Below, piece by piece: positions 17,242 to 27,444 of a DNA stretch of 64,000 nt (positions are counted from its first letter, which is position 1; every line of letters begins with the position of its first letter). Source of the stretch: Devosia sp. YIM 151766 (GTDB lineage: Bacteria; Pseudomonadota; Alphaproteobacteria; Rhizobiales; Devosiaceae); the NCBI RefSeq assembly GCF_030285925.1, contig NZ_CP127251.1, forward strand, positions 1,736,001-1,800,000, read 5' to 3'. The notes under the pieces are model-generated. The model was given only the letters and a program-made list of their open reading frames with translations. It had not been told where the DNA came from and did not search any database. The position numbers and the translations under genes are program-made.

Positions 17242-18231
17242 ATGAAAGTGCTGATCACGGGCGCCGCCGGCATGGTGGGCCGCAAGCTGACCGCCGCCCT
17301 TCTCGCCAATGGAGCGTTGAGCGGAAAACCCATCGAAGCGATCGAACTGGTCGATGTCATCGCTCCCGAAACGCCGCAGGAACAGGACATCGCCGTCACC
17401 GCCCGCGCCGTCGATATCGCCGACCCGGCAGCGGCGTCCGGCCTGATCGCGAATCGTCCCGACGTCATTTTCCATCTGGCGGCCATCGTTTCGGGTGAGG
17501 CCGAACTCGATTTCGAGAAGGGCTATGCCATCAATCTCGATGGCACGCGGTTCCTCTATGAGGCGATCCGGCTGGCCGGCAGGCAGGAAGCCTATTGCCC
17601 GCGTTTCGTCTTCACCTCCTCGATTGCTGTGTTCGGCGCGCCGTTTCCTGAAAAGATCGGCGATGAATTCTTCTCGACGCCGCGCACCAGCTATGGAACG
17701 CAAAAGGCGATCGGGGAATTGCTGCTCTCGGATTATTCGCGGCGCGGCTTCCTGGATGGAATCGGCATTCGCCTGCCCACGATCTGCATCCGTCCGGGCA
17801 AGCCCAACAAGGCGGCGTCGGGGTTCTTTTCCTCGATCCTGCGCGAACCGCTCATCGGGCTCGAAGCGGTGCTGCCGGTCGATGAGAATGTGCGCCATTG
17901 GCATGCCAGCCCGCGCGCGGCGGCGGGATTCCTGCTGCATGCGGCGCAAATGGACACGGCGAGCCTCGGCGTCCGGCGCAACCTCAACATGCCGGGACTA
18001 TCCGCCACGGCCGGAGAGCAGATCGAGGCGTTGCGGCGGGTCGCGGGCGACAAGGCCGTATCGCTGATCCGGCGCGAGCCGGACGCCATGACGATTGAAA
18101 TGGTCGCTGGCTGGGCCGGGGATTTCGACGCCTCGCGCGCCAGGGCGCTGGGCTTTGCGGCGGAAAGCTCGTTTGACGAGATTATCCGGATTCATATCGA
18201 AGACGAGCTTGGTGGGGAGTTGCCTGAATGA
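17242..18231 (+). CDS. denD: NAD-dependent epimerase/dehydratase family, D-erythronate dehydrogenase-like
   Basis: This 329-residue extended SDR starts at ATG 17242 ([16 protein letters not shown]). It carries the NAD-binding GAAGMVG, then [12 protein letters not shown] and the catalytic YGTQK. Segments [29 protein letters not shown] and REPLIG follow the DenD group, which oxidises D-erythronate to 2-oxotetronate in tetronate catabolism. The kinase and isomerase genes expected for that pathway are not adjacent, so the exact substrate is uncertain. It overlaps the next SDR gene by 4 bp. Confidence 0.8.
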   Translation: MKVLITGAAGMVGRKLTAALLANGALSGKPIEAIELVDVIAPETPQEQDIAVTARAVDIADPAAASGLIANRPDVIFHLAAIVSGEAELDFEKGYAINLDGTRFLYEAIRLAGRQEAYCPRFVFTSSIAVFGAPFPEKIGDEFFSTPRTSYGTQKAIGELLLSDYSRRGFLDGIGIRLPTICIRPGKPNKAASGFFSSILREPLIGLEAVLPVDENVRHWHASPRAAAGFLLHAAQMDTASLGVRRNLNMPGLSATAGEQIEALRRVAGDKAVSLIRREPDAMTIEMVAGWAGDFDASRARALGFAAESSFDEIIRIHIEDELGGELPE

Positions 18232-18980
18232 GCGGCAAGATTGCAATCGTAACGGGCGCGGGATCGGGCATTGGCAAATCCATCGCCAGGGCGCTGCACG
18301 GCGAAGGCTATAAAGTGGCCCTGTTCGGGCGGCGGAAGCCGGTGCTCGACGAGCTGGCGCAGACGCTCGATGCCAGCGGCAATACCGCCATCGCGCTGCC
18401 GGTCGATATCGGCGACCGCGTGGGGGTCGAGGCGGCCTTCGCCGCGGTGACGGCCCGATGGGGGCGGCTGGACCTTCTGGTCAACAATGCCGGCATTGCC
18501 GGGCCGTCGGCCTCCCTTGAGGAGGTGACGGGCGAACAATGGTCGGAAGTGGTGGCGACCAATCTTTCGGGCGCGTTCTATTGCACCCAGTTCGCCTTCG
18601 CCCAGATGAAGCGGCAGACGCCGCAGGGCGGGCGCATCATCAATAACGGCTCGGTCTCGGCCACCACCCCGCGGCCGCGCTCGGCCCCCTATGTGGCGAC
18701 CAAGCATGCGATCACCGGGTTGACCAAGGCGACCTCGCTCGACGGGCGGGCCTATAATATCGCCGCCGGCCAGATCGATATCGGCAATGCTTCCACCGAC
18801 ATGACGCAGACCATTTCAAGCGGCGTGCTGCAAGCCGATGGCCGGATCGCCGCCGAGCCGACCATGAATGTCGAGGACGTGGCCAGGGCGGTTCTCTATA
18901 TGGCCGGCCTGCCGCTTCAGGCCAATGTGCTGAACATGACGGTGATGGCGACGGCCATGCCGTTCGTAGGCCGGGGATAG
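18228..18980 (+). CDS. SDR family oxidoreductase
   Basis: This 250-residue classical short-chain dehydrogenase has the cofactor motif [12 protein letters not shown], the catalytic Ser in NNGSVSATT and the YVATK active-site pair, followed by [15 protein letters not shown]. It overlaps the denD-like gene (ATGA), so both enzymes likely act on the same sugar acid or related hydroxy acid. The substrate is not readable from sequence. Confidence 0.87.
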   Translation: MSGKIAIVTGAGSGIGKSIARALHGEGYKVALFGRRKPVLDELAQTLDASGNTAIALPVDIGDRVGVEAAFAAVTARWGRLDLLVNNAGIAGPSASLEEVTGEQWSEVVATNLSGAFYCTQFAFAQMKRQTPQGGRIINNGSVSATTPRPRSAPYVATKHAITGLTKATSLDGRAYNIAAGQIDIGNASTDMTQTISSGVLQADGRIAAEPTMNVEDVARAVLYMAGLPLQANVLNMTVMATAMPFVGRG

Positions 18981-19119
18981 CGCCCGCCGGCAGACGGCGA
19001 GAAAATTGCCAGGCGCTTCTCGAAGGTTCAGGATGAACCCGCCGCTACCGACAAGATCGCCGAATTCGAAGCTCGAATCCGGTAAATTCCAACGCTGAAC
19101 GCCGCCATTGCCGGAGATC

Positions 19120-20805
19120 ATGCAACCGCTCCTTTCCCAGTTCCACACGATCGTCGGCCCCCGCCATGTCCTGGTGGGCGACCGGCGGACGCGCCATTTC
19201 CGCAAAGGCTATCGTTTCGGCGAGGGCAAGGTCCTGGCCGTGGTGCGGCCGGGCACGCTGCTGGAACAATGGCGCGTGCTCGAGGCCTGCATCCAGGCCG
19301 ACGTCATCGTCATCTGCCAGGCGGCCAATACCGGGCTCACCGGCGGCTCGACGCCCGATGGCGACGGCTATGACCGCCCCATCGTCATCATCAGCACGCT
19401 GCGCCTCGACCGTGTCGACCTCATCGATGAGGGCAAACAGGTGCTTTGCCTGCCCGGCGCGACGCTCGACAAGCTGGAAAAACGGCTCCGCCCGCTGGGC
19501 CGGGAGCCGCATTCGGTCATCGGCTCATCCTGCATCGGCGCGTCGGTGATCGGCGGCGTCTGCAACAATTCCGGCGGCTCGCTGATCCGGCGCGGGCCCG
19601 CTTATACGCAATTGGCCCTCTTTGCCCAGGTCGATGAAGCGGGGCGGCTGCACCTGGTCAATCACCTGGGCGTCGAACTCGGCGCCGATCCGGAAACCAT
19701 CCTGGCCCGTCTCGACCGCGGCGATTACAGTGCTGCCGATATTCGCGACGACGGCAATCAATGGGCCTCGGATCGCGGCTATCACGACCATGTCCGCGAC
19801 GTGGATGCGCCGACGCCCGCGCGCTTCAATGCCGATCCGCGCCGCCATTACGAAGCCTCCGGCTCGGCCGGCAAAGTGGCGGTTTTCGCATTGCGCCTCG
19901 ATACGTTCGAGGCGGACAAGGACGTTGCGGTCTTCTATATCGGCAGCAATGATCCCGCCGACCTGGCCATGGTGCGGCGCGATATCCTGTCCGGTTTCGC
20001 CAATATGCCGATAGCCGGCGAATATATGCATCGCGGCGCTTACGACCTGTCCCAGCGCTACGGCAAAGACCTGTTTCTGTTCGTCAAGCATCTGGGCACC
20101 GACCATGTTCCGAAGGCCTATGCGATCAAGAGCTGGTTCGACGGCTTGACCGAGAAATTCGGCCTGGGCGGCCACGTCACCGACAGAGTGCTGCAAGCCG
20201 TGGTGAGGCTGCTGCCCGAGCATCTGCCGGATCGGCTCAACGATTATCGTGACCGCTATGCGCACCATCTCATGCTGAGAATGGGCGGCGAAGGCGTCGC
20301 CGAAGCCCGCGCCTATCTCGAAAAGCATTTCCCCACCGCCACCGGCGCTTTCTTCGAATGCACGGAGGAGGAGGGCAAATGCGCCTATCTCAACCGCTTC
20401 GCCGTGGGCGGCTCCGTGGTCCGCTATCGCGATGTCCATCTGGACGAAGTGGAAGACATCGTGGCGCTCGATATCGCCTTGCCGCGCAATACCGTCGATT
20501 GGTTCGAGACCCTGCCGGCCGAGATCGAGCGGCATTTCGTGCGCAAGATGTATTGCGGACATTTCTTCTGCCACGTCCTGCATCAGGAATATCTGGTCCG
20601 GCGCGGCAGCGACCTGCACGCCGTGGAAGCCGAAATGCTGGCGCTTCTCGATGCGCGCGGCGCCGAATATCCGGCCGAGCACAATGTGGGACATCTCTAC
20701 CGCGCCAAGCCGGCGCTGGAGCAATTCTACCGCCAGCTCGACCCCACCAACACGTTCAATCCCGGCATCGGCAAGACGGCCCGCAAAAAGCATTGGATGG
20801 CCTGA
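19120..20805 (+). CDS. dld: Quinone-dependent D-lactate dehydrogenase
   Basis: This 561-residue FAD flavoenzyme resembles E. coli Dld (571 residues), a peripheral inner-membrane enzyme that oxidises D-lactate to pyruvate and reduces quinone. FAD-domain signatures are ANTGLTGGSTPDG, SSCIGASVIGGVCNNSGG and RRGPAYTQLA. C-terminal motifs include EHNVGHLY and LDPTNTFNPGIGK. The ATG at 19120 has GGAG only three bases upstream; TTG at 19108 is an alternative. It lies downstream of the SDR pair, with a 139-bp gap. Confidence 0.92.
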   Translation: MQPLLSQFHTIVGPRHVLVGDRRTRHFRKGYRFGEGKVLAVVRPGTLLEQWRVLEACIQADVIVICQAANTGLTGGSTPDGDGYDRPIVIISTLRLDRVDLIDEGKQVLCLPGATLDKLEKRLRPLGREPHSVIGSSCIGASVIGGVCNNSGGSLIRRGPAYTQLALFAQVDEAGRLHLVNHLGVELGADPETILARLDRGDYSAADIRDDGNQWASDRGYHDHVRDVDAPTPARFNADPRRHYEASGSAGKVAVFALRLDTFEADKDVAVFYIGSNDPADLAMVRRDILSGFANMPIAGEYMHRGAYDLSQRYGKDLFLFVKHLGTDHVPKAYAIKSWFDGLTEKFGLGGHVTDRVLQAVVRLLPEHLPDRLNDYRDRYAHHLMLRMGGEGVAEARAYLEKHFPTATGAFFECTEEEGKCAYLNRFAVGGSVVRYRDVHLDEVEDIVALDIALPRNTVDWFETLPAEIERHFVRKMYCGHFFCHVLHQEYLVRRGSDLHAVEAEMLALLDARGAEYPAEHNVGHLYRAKPALEQFYRQLDPTNTFNPGIGKTARKKHWMA

Positions 20806-20920
20806 CGGGGGTACAGGAAATTCCCGGCCCGCTGGCCGGCGCCGCCGGTCGTCTATCGTAGGATGGACGCCCGCGAGAGCGGCATGCTAGTCAGACGACG
20901 GTTCTCAGGAGGCCGCCCGG

Positions 20921-21688
20921 TTGGCAGATTCCCGAATTTGCTTTGTGACGAATGATACCCCGGCGGCCGACGAAGCGGCGGACCGCCTGCGCGCCCGCTA
21001 TGGCACCTGCGCCATTGAAGATGCCGATATCGTCGTCGCCCTTGGCGGTGACGGGCTCATGTTGCAGACCCTGCACCAGGTCATGGACAGCAACATCCCC
21101 ACCTATGGCATGAATTTCGGCTCTGTCGGCTTCATGATGAACGATTTCAGCGAGGATGCGCTGGATGAACGCCTCGCGGCGGCCCAACGGACGCATATCT
21201 ATCCGCTATCGATGACCGTCCTCGACGCTAGCGGGGAAACGCGCGCGGCGCTGGCCATCAATGAGGTCTCGCTGTTCCGCTCCACCTACCAAGCGGCCAA
21301 GCTGCAGATTATCGTCGATGGCGAAGTGCGGCTGGAGGAATTGATCTGCGACGGCGCGCTCCTGTCGACCCCGGCCGGCTCCACCGCCTACAATCTGTCC
21401 GCGCATGGGCCGATCCTGCCGATCGAAGCGCCGCTGCTGGCGCTCACGCCGATCTCCCCGTTCCGGCCCCGGCGCTGGCGCGGCGCCATCCTGTCCAATC
21501 GCGCCGTGGTGAAATTCGTCGTCCGTGAGATCGAGAAACGCCCGGTCAGCGCCGTCGCCGACAATGTGGAATTCCAGAATATCCAGGAGGTCACGGTCAA
21601 GGAGGACCGCAGCCACCGTGCCATCCTGCTGTTCGATCCGGGCACCAGCCTGGAAGAACGGGTATTGATCGAGCAATTCCGCTTCTAG
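20921..21688 (+). CDS. nadK: NAD kinase
   Basis: This 255-residue enzyme phosphorylates NAD to NADP. It has the diacylglycerol-kinase-type fold with [15 protein letters not shown] (GGDG), [20 protein letters not shown] and the conserved [21 protein letters not shown]. Start is TTG at 20921 with AGGAGG upstream; no ATG fits the N-terminus. Its last 4 bp overlap the stop of the convergent DUF2336 gene. Confidence 0.94.
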   Translation: MADSRICFVTNDTPAADEAADRLRARYGTCAIEDADIVVALGGDGLMLQTLHQVMDSNIPTYGMNFGSVGFMMNDFSEDALDERLAAAQRTHIYPLSMTVLDASGETRAALAINEVSLFRSTYQAAKLQIIVDGEVRLEELICDGALLSTPAGSTAYNLSAHGPILPIEAPLLALTPISPFRPRRWRGAILSNRAVVKFVVREIEKRPVSAVADNVEFQNIQEVTVKEDRSHRAILLFDPGTSLEERVLIEQFRF

Positions 21689-22851
21689 GCCGCCGGCAAT
21701 TGCAGCATGCCGTCGCGCGAATCGGCGAAGGCGCGCAGCACCCCGCGCGCCGCCTGGCGGGCCAGCGCCACGTTCTGCTCGCTGAGATAGGTGAACGCCT
21801 CTTCGAGCTCGATGGGGATCTCGTCGGCGAATTCGGCCAGCAATTCCTCGGTCAGCGCCGTTACCACATAATGGCGGGCGGCAAGATCGTCGGACAGGTC
21901 GGCGGTGCGCGCATGCATGACCATGCGGACGAACAGGCGGGCGATGGCGGCATCGAGCCCGCAGCGAGCGAAGAGCGCATTGAGCGCCGCCCGGCTGCCG
22001 TTTTCGAGCAGCACGAAAACCTTCTCGCGGCTCACCTGTCCGAGCGAGGCGAGGCAGGCCGAAAAGAACATGACATGACCGGTGACCATCGCATGCAGCA
22101 GCAGGCGGGTATTGAGCTGGTCGGCGCCGACCAGGCGATCGACGAATTCCGGATCGGCGCTCGCCGTCTCGCCGATTTCCGACAAAGCCATATCGGTGCC
22201 GTCGCGCAATAGTCGCTCCAGCCGCTCCGGCGCCAGCGCGCCCTTGACGATGCGGCATTGGCGCAGGCTTTCCGCGGCGCGGTGAACCAGGACCAGCCGC
22301 GCCGGCGGCGGCAGATCGCGCCGGGCCAGCATGGCGCCGCGAAGCCGGGCATCCCCGCCCTGGGCCACGGCCAGCGATTGCAGCATGTCGGCGCCGAACG
22401 GGACATCCGGCCGACGCAGCAGCCGCAAGGTCAGGCCGGGATCGTCGCGCGCCACCAATCCGGCGGCGATCCGGCGGCTGACATTGACGCGCTGGGCGAT
22501 CGCCAGCAGCGCCGATGCGTCGCCGGAGCGCACGATGGGCATGAGGTCGGCATCCACCAGCAGCGGCGAATATTGCAGCACGGCGCGGGAAATGATCGGG
22601 CTGTCGCGCAGCAAGGCCAGGATGATCGGCCGTGGCGCCTCGGCGGAATGCAGCAATCCATAGGCCAGCGCCGCCCGGACCTTGACCGACGGATCATCGA
22701 GAAAGCCGATCAGGGCCGCATAGAGAGCGGCATGCTCTTCAGCCGCGCCGCGATGTTCGAGATAGGCCAGGGCGGCGAGGTGGGCGGCGTGGCCGCGCTC
22801 ATTGCTGTCGCTGGACTGTGAAAGGTCCGCAAAAGCCTGGTACCCGATCAT
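21685..22851 (-). CDS. DUF2336 domain-containing protein
   Basis: This 388-residue soluble, helix-rich protein resembles HEAT-repeat-like DUF2336 proteins of Alphaproteobacteria. Repeating stretches such as [21 protein letters not shown] and [17 protein letters not shown] are typical. The function is not established; the helical repeats suggest a scaffolding role. It converges on nadK with overlapping stops and is divergent from manC, sharing a 138-bp promoter region. Confidence 0.8.
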   Translation of the reverse strand: MIGYQAFADLSQSSDSNERGHAAHLAALAYLEHRGAAEEHAALYAALIGFLDDPSVKVRAALAYGLLHSAEAPRPIILALLRDSPIISRAVLQYSPLLVDADLMPIVRSGDASALLAIAQRVNVSRRIAAGLVARDDPGLTLRLLRRPDVPFGADMLQSLAVAQGGDARLRGAMLARRDLPPPARLVLVHRAAESLRQCRIVKGALAPERLERLLRDGTDMALSEIGETASADPEFVDRLVGADQLNTRLLLHAMVTGHVMFFSACLASLGQVSREKVFVLLENGSRAALNALFARCGLDAAIARLFVRMVMHARTADLSDDLAARHYVVTALTEELLAEFADEIPIELEEAFTYLSEQNVALARQAARGVLRAFADSRDGMLQLPAA

Positions 22852-22989
22852 AACGCTACTCCGCCTACGCCAGCCGACAATAAAGCGCAGAGTTTAAGGA
22901 ACGGTTCACCATAAGCCCGTGCAGGCGACACTAGGGGAAAGCTCGTATATACCGGTCATATCGGTGCGGTTTGCTGGAGTGATTGACTC

Positions 22990-24414
22990 ATGAGCGCTGT
23001 CGTCGTCCCCCTCATTCTCGCCGGCGGCCAGGGAACGCGCTTGTGGCCGATGTCACGGACGGCGCGGCCCAAGCAATTCCTGCCGCTGACCGGCCCCGTC
23101 AGCCCGTTCCAGCATACGCTTGAACGGGTGGCCGATGCCCGTTACGCGCCGGCGCTGGTCATCACCAATTCCGAATACCGCTTCATCGTCGGCGAGCAGG
23201 CGGCCGAGCTCGGCATCGGCCTGTCCGGCATCTTACTCGAACCCGTGGCGCGCAACACCGCCATGGCCATCGCCGTCGCTGCCGCCTATATCGCCCGGCA
23301 TTTCGGCCCGGAAACCTTGATGCACGTCCTGCCCTCCGATCAGGACGTGACCGTCGATCAGGGCTATTGGCTGGCCGTGGACCAGGCTGTCGAAGCCGCT
23401 TCCTCCGGCCGGTTCGTGACCTTCGGCATCAGGCCGCTTCGGGTGGAAACCGGCTTCGGCCATATCAAATGCGACGCCGTCATCGGCGGGCTGGCCCGCC
23501 CGGTCGAGCATTTCGTGGAAAAGCCGGATAAGGCACGGGCCGCGCAAATGCTGGAGGAAGGCGGATATTTCTGGAATTCCGGCATGTTCATGCTGCATGC
23601 GGCACATTTCCTCGCCGAGACCGAGCGGCTGGCCCCCGATACGCACCGGGCGGCGCTGGCCTCGGCGCAGGCCGCCCGCGAGGATCTCGACTTCATTCGC
23701 CTTGAGGAAACCGCCTTCGCCACGGCGCCCGACATTTCCGTCGACTACGCCATTTTCGAGAAAACCGCTCGCGCCGCCATGGTGGCCGTGGACTTTTCCT
23801 GGACCGATCTCGGCAATTGGAACGCCGTATGGAAAAGCGGCGAGCGCGACGCTCTCGGCAACGTCACCCGGGGCCGGACCACGCTGCTCGATGTGTCCAA
23901 TTCGCTGATCGTCAGCGACCACGCCCATATTGCCGTCGACGGGCTGGACGATGTGGCGGTGATCGCCACCAATGACGCCGTTTTTGTCGGTCGCCTGTCG
24001 CAGGCCCAGAGGGTGGGCGACATGGTCAAACGCCTGCGCACCGACACGGATGCGGCGACGCTGACGGAAATCCACCCGACCGCCCATCGGCCCTGGGGCG
24101 GTTATTCCTCGATCCTCAATGGCGACCGCTTCCAGGTGAAGCGGCTCTTCGTCAAGCCTGGCAAGAAGCTGAGCCTGCAAAAGCACCATCATCGAGCCGA
24201 GCACTGGATCGTGGTGCGCGGCACGGCGGAAGTTACGGTGGATGGCGCCATCACCGCCCTGACGGAAAACCAGTCCATCTACCTGCCGCTCGGCTGCGCC
24301 CATCGGCTGAGCAATCCGGGCAAGATCGATCTGGAGCTGATTGAAGTGCAGACCGGCTCCTATCTCGGCGAGGATGACATTGTCCGCATCGAAGATGAAT
24401 TCGGCCGCGCCTGA
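22990..24414 (+). CDS. manC: Mannose-1-phosphate guanylyltransferase / mannose-6-phosphate isomerase
   Basis: This 474-residue bifunctional enzyme supplies GDP-mannose. The N-terminal nucleotidyltransferase has LAGGQGTRLWPMSRTARPKQF, MHVLPSDQDV, GHIKCD and FVEKPDKA. The C-terminal cupin isomerase domain (from about residue 350) has HRPWGGYSS, KPGKKLSLQKHHHRAEHW and PLGCAHRL. It feeds gmd and fcl, located 12 kb away in the same locus, for GDP-L-fucose. ATG at 22990 has GGAG ten bases upstream. Spike-like genes follow on the same strand. Confidence 0.95.
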   Translation: MSAVVVPLILAGGQGTRLWPMSRTARPKQFLPLTGPVSPFQHTLERVADARYAPALVITNSEYRFIVGEQAAELGIGLSGILLEPVARNTAMAIAVAAAYIARHFGPETLMHVLPSDQDVTVDQGYWLAVDQAVEAASSGRFVTFGIRPLRVETGFGHIKCDAVIGGLARPVEHFVEKPDKARAAQMLEEGGYFWNSGMFMLHAAHFLAETERLAPDTHRAALASAQAAREDLDFIRLEETAFATAPDISVDYAIFEKTARAAMVAVDFSWTDLGNWNAVWKSGERDALGNVTRGRTTLLDVSNSLIVSDHAHIAVDGLDDVAVIATNDAVFVGRLSQAQRVGDMVKRLRTDTDAATLTEIHPTAHRPWGGYSSILNGDRFQVKRLFVKPGKKLSLQKHHHRAEHWIVVRGTAEVTVDGAITALTENQSIYLPLGCAHRLSNPGKIDLELIEVQTGSYLGEDDIVRIEDEFGRA

Positions 24415-24488
24415 CACACGGCGCCGGCTTATCCCCGCCCGCCCCCGGCGGACGTACCCTCGTGGCTTCGATGACCAAGAGGGCAGCC

Positions 24489-24749
24489 ATGAGCGATTAT
24501 TTCGAAAATACACATAGCGGACTGACATCTCCCGCCTCCCGGGCGATTGCCATCGCGCCTGACGACAATGCCGATCTGAGCCTCACCACCAGGGCCATCT
24601 ATATCGGCGGTGGCGGCGATCTGACGGTCACGATGCGCGATGGCGGGCAAGCGACGTTCACCGGCCTCGCAGCAGGAACGCTGCTGCCGATCCGCGTCCG
24701 CCGCGTCCTCGAAGCAAGCACCGCGACCCAGTTGGTGGGATTGGCCTGA
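24489..24749 (+). CDS. ghsA: Spike base protein, RCAP_Rcc01079 family (gene-transfer-agent head spike)
   Basis: This 86-residue protein begins MSDYFENTHSGLTSPASRA, followed by the acidic AIAPDDNADL and TTRAIYIGGGGDLTVTM. That pattern matches the small spike-base family named after rcc01079 of Rhodobacter capsulatus, part of the head spikes of its gene transfer agent. Start is ATG at 24489; longer frames lack conservation. Its stop overlaps the next ATG by one base. It follows manC by 75 bp. No other phage or GTA structural gene is in the window. Confidence 0.75.
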   Translation: MSDYFENTHSGLTSPASRAIAIAPDDNADLSLTTRAIYIGGGGDLTVTMRDGGQATFTGLAAGTLLPIRVRRVLEASTATQLVGLA

Positions 24750-26485
24750 TGATCGAAATTGGCCTGGGCATCGGCGCCGCTCTGACACCCATCGCGGGCG
24801 GCGATGACCCCTTCAACTTCCGCAAGGCGCTGGCCGGGCGCTATCGCATCGGCCTGTTCGGCACCTCGCTGGCGCAATTGAACATCAGCACCATGCAGAA
24901 ATTCAAGGAGGACGTGCGCGCCAAATGGGGCGATGCCGGCGCGCAATCGCAGCTCTATGGCGGCATCGGCGGCAGCTATGACAATGTGTATCAGGGCTGG
25001 CATCGCCAATATTTCGGCGGCGCGGGCACCATCCGGCTGCGCGGCCGGAGCACGTCGACGCCGATCCGGGAAATCGTCTATGGCGACCAGATCGACCTGT
25101 TCTGGTCCCGCGAAATCGACGCCGAAGGCTTCACCGTCACCATTGACGGGATAAGCCATCCGGTCGGTGAGGGCGGCGCCCAGGCCTATGGCATGCTGGC
25201 GCGCTTTGCGGTCGATCCGGGACCGCACGAATTGATCATCACGCCCCCGGCCAGCGGCTATTGCTATATCGAGCGCCGCCTGTCCCGTCGCGTTGCGGCG
25301 CTGGGCGTCGAAGTCGAGGATTTCACCCTCGGCGGCTCGACGCTGCGCGATGCGGTGACGCTGCGCAGCAAGACCGGCAATCTGGTCGATGGCATTGCCA
25401 TTGCCGGCGACAACGGCATCGACGCGCTGCATGGCATTCCCGAGCTCGATCTGGCCGTCATCACCTATACGGTCAACGATGCCGGCACGCAGGCTTCCGC
25501 TGACGGCTGGGTGCGCCGCGGCGGTTTCGCCACGGCCCTGGCCAAGCTGCTCGACGGTTTTCGCGCCGCCGGCATCCCGGTGATCTATGCCATCGAAATG
25601 GCCGGCCACCACATCATGCCCAACGATGCCGGCAATGCCAATTTCCACACGGCCTATAATCGGCTGAAAGCCGATATTCTGGCGCAGGCCGGCGATGGCG
25701 TCTTCGTGCTGGACTGGGATGGCGCCAACCGCCAGGACGCGGACATTGCCGCCTATGCCGCCGCCTACTATCCGGGCGCCAGCAATCTGAATATCGCGGC
25801 CGGCACCTATTCCGGCGACTTCATCCATCCCAATGCTGCCGGCTACAGGGCATTGGACGATCTACTATCCGCCCAGGCCGGCATGCCGATCCCCCATGAC
25901 AGCAATATCAGCCGGCGGGCGGCGGCGCGCTATCGCTCCTTCCCGCGGGAATTGCGGGGCGACCACACGGTGACCGTCGATGCCGTCGCCAAGAACTTGA
26001 CCGCCATGGCGTCGAGCGCGCAACCGCTGGTCCCAACGCTGATCGAGGGCTCCCGCCTCGCCCCGGTCTTCATCGACGACACGGCGAGCACCATTGTCGG
26101 GGCGACGGCCATTCGCAGCGATATCGCCGCATCGCCCAATGCGGATGCCTTCGGCAAATATGTGGACCTGTCATCCTTTGGCGTCTGGGGCTTCGCCACC
26201 GGGCAAAACTACTGGCTGACCTTCAAGATGAATGGCAATGGCAATATCCGCGCCAATGGCTTCGGCATCAGGATCTGTCTGGATGGCCGGCCCATGCCGT
26301 TCACCGACCCGGCCAATGGCCGAACCAGCATATCCTGGCAGGCCGGCACTGCCGGCATCGATGAGCCGATCCTGGTGGCGGTGCAATTGCAGACCAGTGC
26401 CGAGGGCCAGACGCTAAATCTGAGCGGCAGGGCCTATGACCTCGCCATCACCCGTTCCGACTTCCCGCTCCTGCTGGCCGCCTGA
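24749..26485 (+). CDS. Spike/fibre-like protein with SGNH hydrolase domain
   Basis: This 578-residue protein is coupled to the spike-base gene, as rcc01080 (ghsB) follows rcc01079. Residues about 30-375 look like an SGNH esterase: nucleophile Ser40 in GLFGTSL, Asn243 in TYTVND, and Asp357/His360 in GDFIHPN. A beta-rich insertion lies at about 80-180. The C-terminal part (about 400-578) is rich in short beta segments and could be a receptor- or glycan-binding domain. No signal peptide. It may cleave ester groups on polysaccharide during particle binding, or be a cellular carbohydrate esterase of the EPS locus. Confidence 0.7.
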   Translation: MIEIGLGIGAALTPIAGGDDPFNFRKALAGRYRIGLFGTSLAQLNISTMQKFKEDVRAKWGDAGAQSQLYGGIGGSYDNVYQGWHRQYFGGAGTIRLRGRSTSTPIREIVYGDQIDLFWSREIDAEGFTVTIDGISHPVGEGGAQAYGMLARFAVDPGPHELIITPPASGYCYIERRLSRRVAALGVEVEDFTLGGSTLRDAVTLRSKTGNLVDGIAIAGDNGIDALHGIPELDLAVITYTVNDAGTQASADGWVRRGGFATALAKLLDGFRAAGIPVIYAIEMAGHHIMPNDAGNANFHTAYNRLKADILAQAGDGVFVLDWDGANRQDADIAAYAAAYYPGASNLNIAAGTYSGDFIHPNAAGYRALDDLLSAQAGMPIPHDSNISRRAAARYRSFPRELRGDHTVTVDAVAKNLTAMASSAQPLVPTLIEGSRLAPVFIDDTASTIVGATAIRSDIAASPNADAFGKYVDLSSFGVWGFATGQNYWLTFKMNGNGNIRANGFGIRICLDGRPMPFTDPANGRTSISWQAGTAGIDEPILVAVQLQTSAEGQTLNLSGRAYDLAITRSDFPLLLAA

Positions 26486-26497
26486 ACGCCATCTTCC

Positions 26498-26528
26498 CCG
26501 CATTGCCCGGCCCGACCGGGCAATGCGG
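26498..26528. terminator. Bidirectional hairpin between convergent genes
   Basis: CCGCATTGCCCGG and CCGGGCAATGCGG form a perfect 13-bp stem with loop CCCGA. It lies exactly between the stop of the SGNH spike gene and the stop of the last gene in the minus-strand EPS operon. There is no T-tract, but position and strength suggest that it ends or stabilises both transcripts. Confidence 0.6.
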
Positions 26529-26532
26529 CCGG

Positions 26533-27444
26533 CTACAGCTTCAATCCCGAAAGCGCCCGCAAGCGGCTGAGCTTTTCCTCGGCATTATCGCAAGCGGCCA
26601 GGGCTCGCTCGAACTCCATGACCTTGGCGCCGACCAGGAAACGGTACCAATAGCCCTGCAGAAAATGATAGACGAGGCCTTCGCGGCCATCGAGAAATCC
26701 AAGCTGGATGAAATAGCGATGAAGGAAGTATCCCAGCGCCGAAACCGGGAATGGCAGGGGATTATAGACCGCCTCCTTCATCCGGCGCCGGAAGGCCGTC
26801 TGGCGGGACGCATTGCTCTCGGTGATGTCCCTGTCGCGGGCGAATAGTCCATATTTCTGGTTGAGAACGTCGACGGCCTCGCGCGTCGCATATTTATTGT
26901 GCTTGTCGATGAAGAAGCTCAAATCATGCAGGTTGTGATCGGCAAAGCCGCCGGCGAAATGCACCACGCGCCCGTTCTCGACCAGGATATGCTCGTCCAT
27001 CCAGCGCTGCTCGATGCGGCCATGGCCGCGCCTGAACAGCCGCAGCAGGCGCAATGGATGGCGGCCGCCATGCCTGATCCAGCGGCCCATGAAAATATGC
27101 TTGCGGTCGATAGTGACGCCCGCCACATCGGCGGGCAGAAAGGGTAATTCGCTCCCAATACGCGCCGCCAGATCGGCCTCGACGATCTCGTCGGCGTCCA
27201 GCCGTAAAATCCATTCGGCGGTGATCGGCGCATTGTCCATGCCCCATTGGAATTGCCTGGCATAATTGATCCAGGGATTGGTCAGGACCTGCGCTCCCGC
27301 CGCTTGCGCCAGTTCCACCGTGCGGTCCGTCGAGCCGGAATCGATGACGAATACCTCCGTCGCGAACCCCGCTGCCGAGGCGATTGCCCGGGCGATGTGA
27401 CGCTCCTCGTCCTGGGCGAGGATGAGCACCGCCAGGCCGGTCAT
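26533..27444 (-). CDS. Family 2 glycosyltransferase (WaaE/KdtX-like)
   Basis: This 303-residue inverting GT-A transferase has VLILAQDEERHIARAI, FVIDSGSTDRT and the metal-binding RLDADEI (DAD at 83-85). RHGGRHPLRLLRLFRRG and YNPLPFPVSALGYFLHRY match the LPS-core WaaE-like branch. It probably adds a hexose to the lipid-linked repeat unit on the cytoplasmic face. It is the last gene of the ten-gene operon; its ATG overlaps the acetyltransferase stop by 4 bp. Confidence 0.88.
   Translation of the reverse strand: MTGLAVLILAQDEERHIARAIASAAGFATEVFVIDSGSTDRTVELAQAAGAQVLTNPWINYARQFQWGMDNAPITAEWILRLDADEIVEADLAARIGSELPFLPADVAGVTIDRKHIFMGRWIRHGGRHPLRLLRLFRRGHGRIEQRWMDEHILVENGRVVHFAGGFADHNLHDLSFFIDKHNKYATREAVDVLNQKYGLFARDRDITESNASRQTAFRRRMKEAVYNPLPFPVSALGYFLHRYFIQLGFLDGREGLVYHFLQGYWYRFLVGAKVMEFERALAACDNAEEKLSRLRALSGLKL

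Noticed and set aside
16993..17242. Several 60-90-codon plus frames before the denD-like gene
   Set aside because: No ribosome-binding site, no domain, and they overlap each other in all frames.
22921..22989. Riboswitch or leader RNA upstream of manC
   Set aside because: The gap to the divergent DUF2336 gene is only 138 bp and shows no structured conserved element or terminator hairpin.
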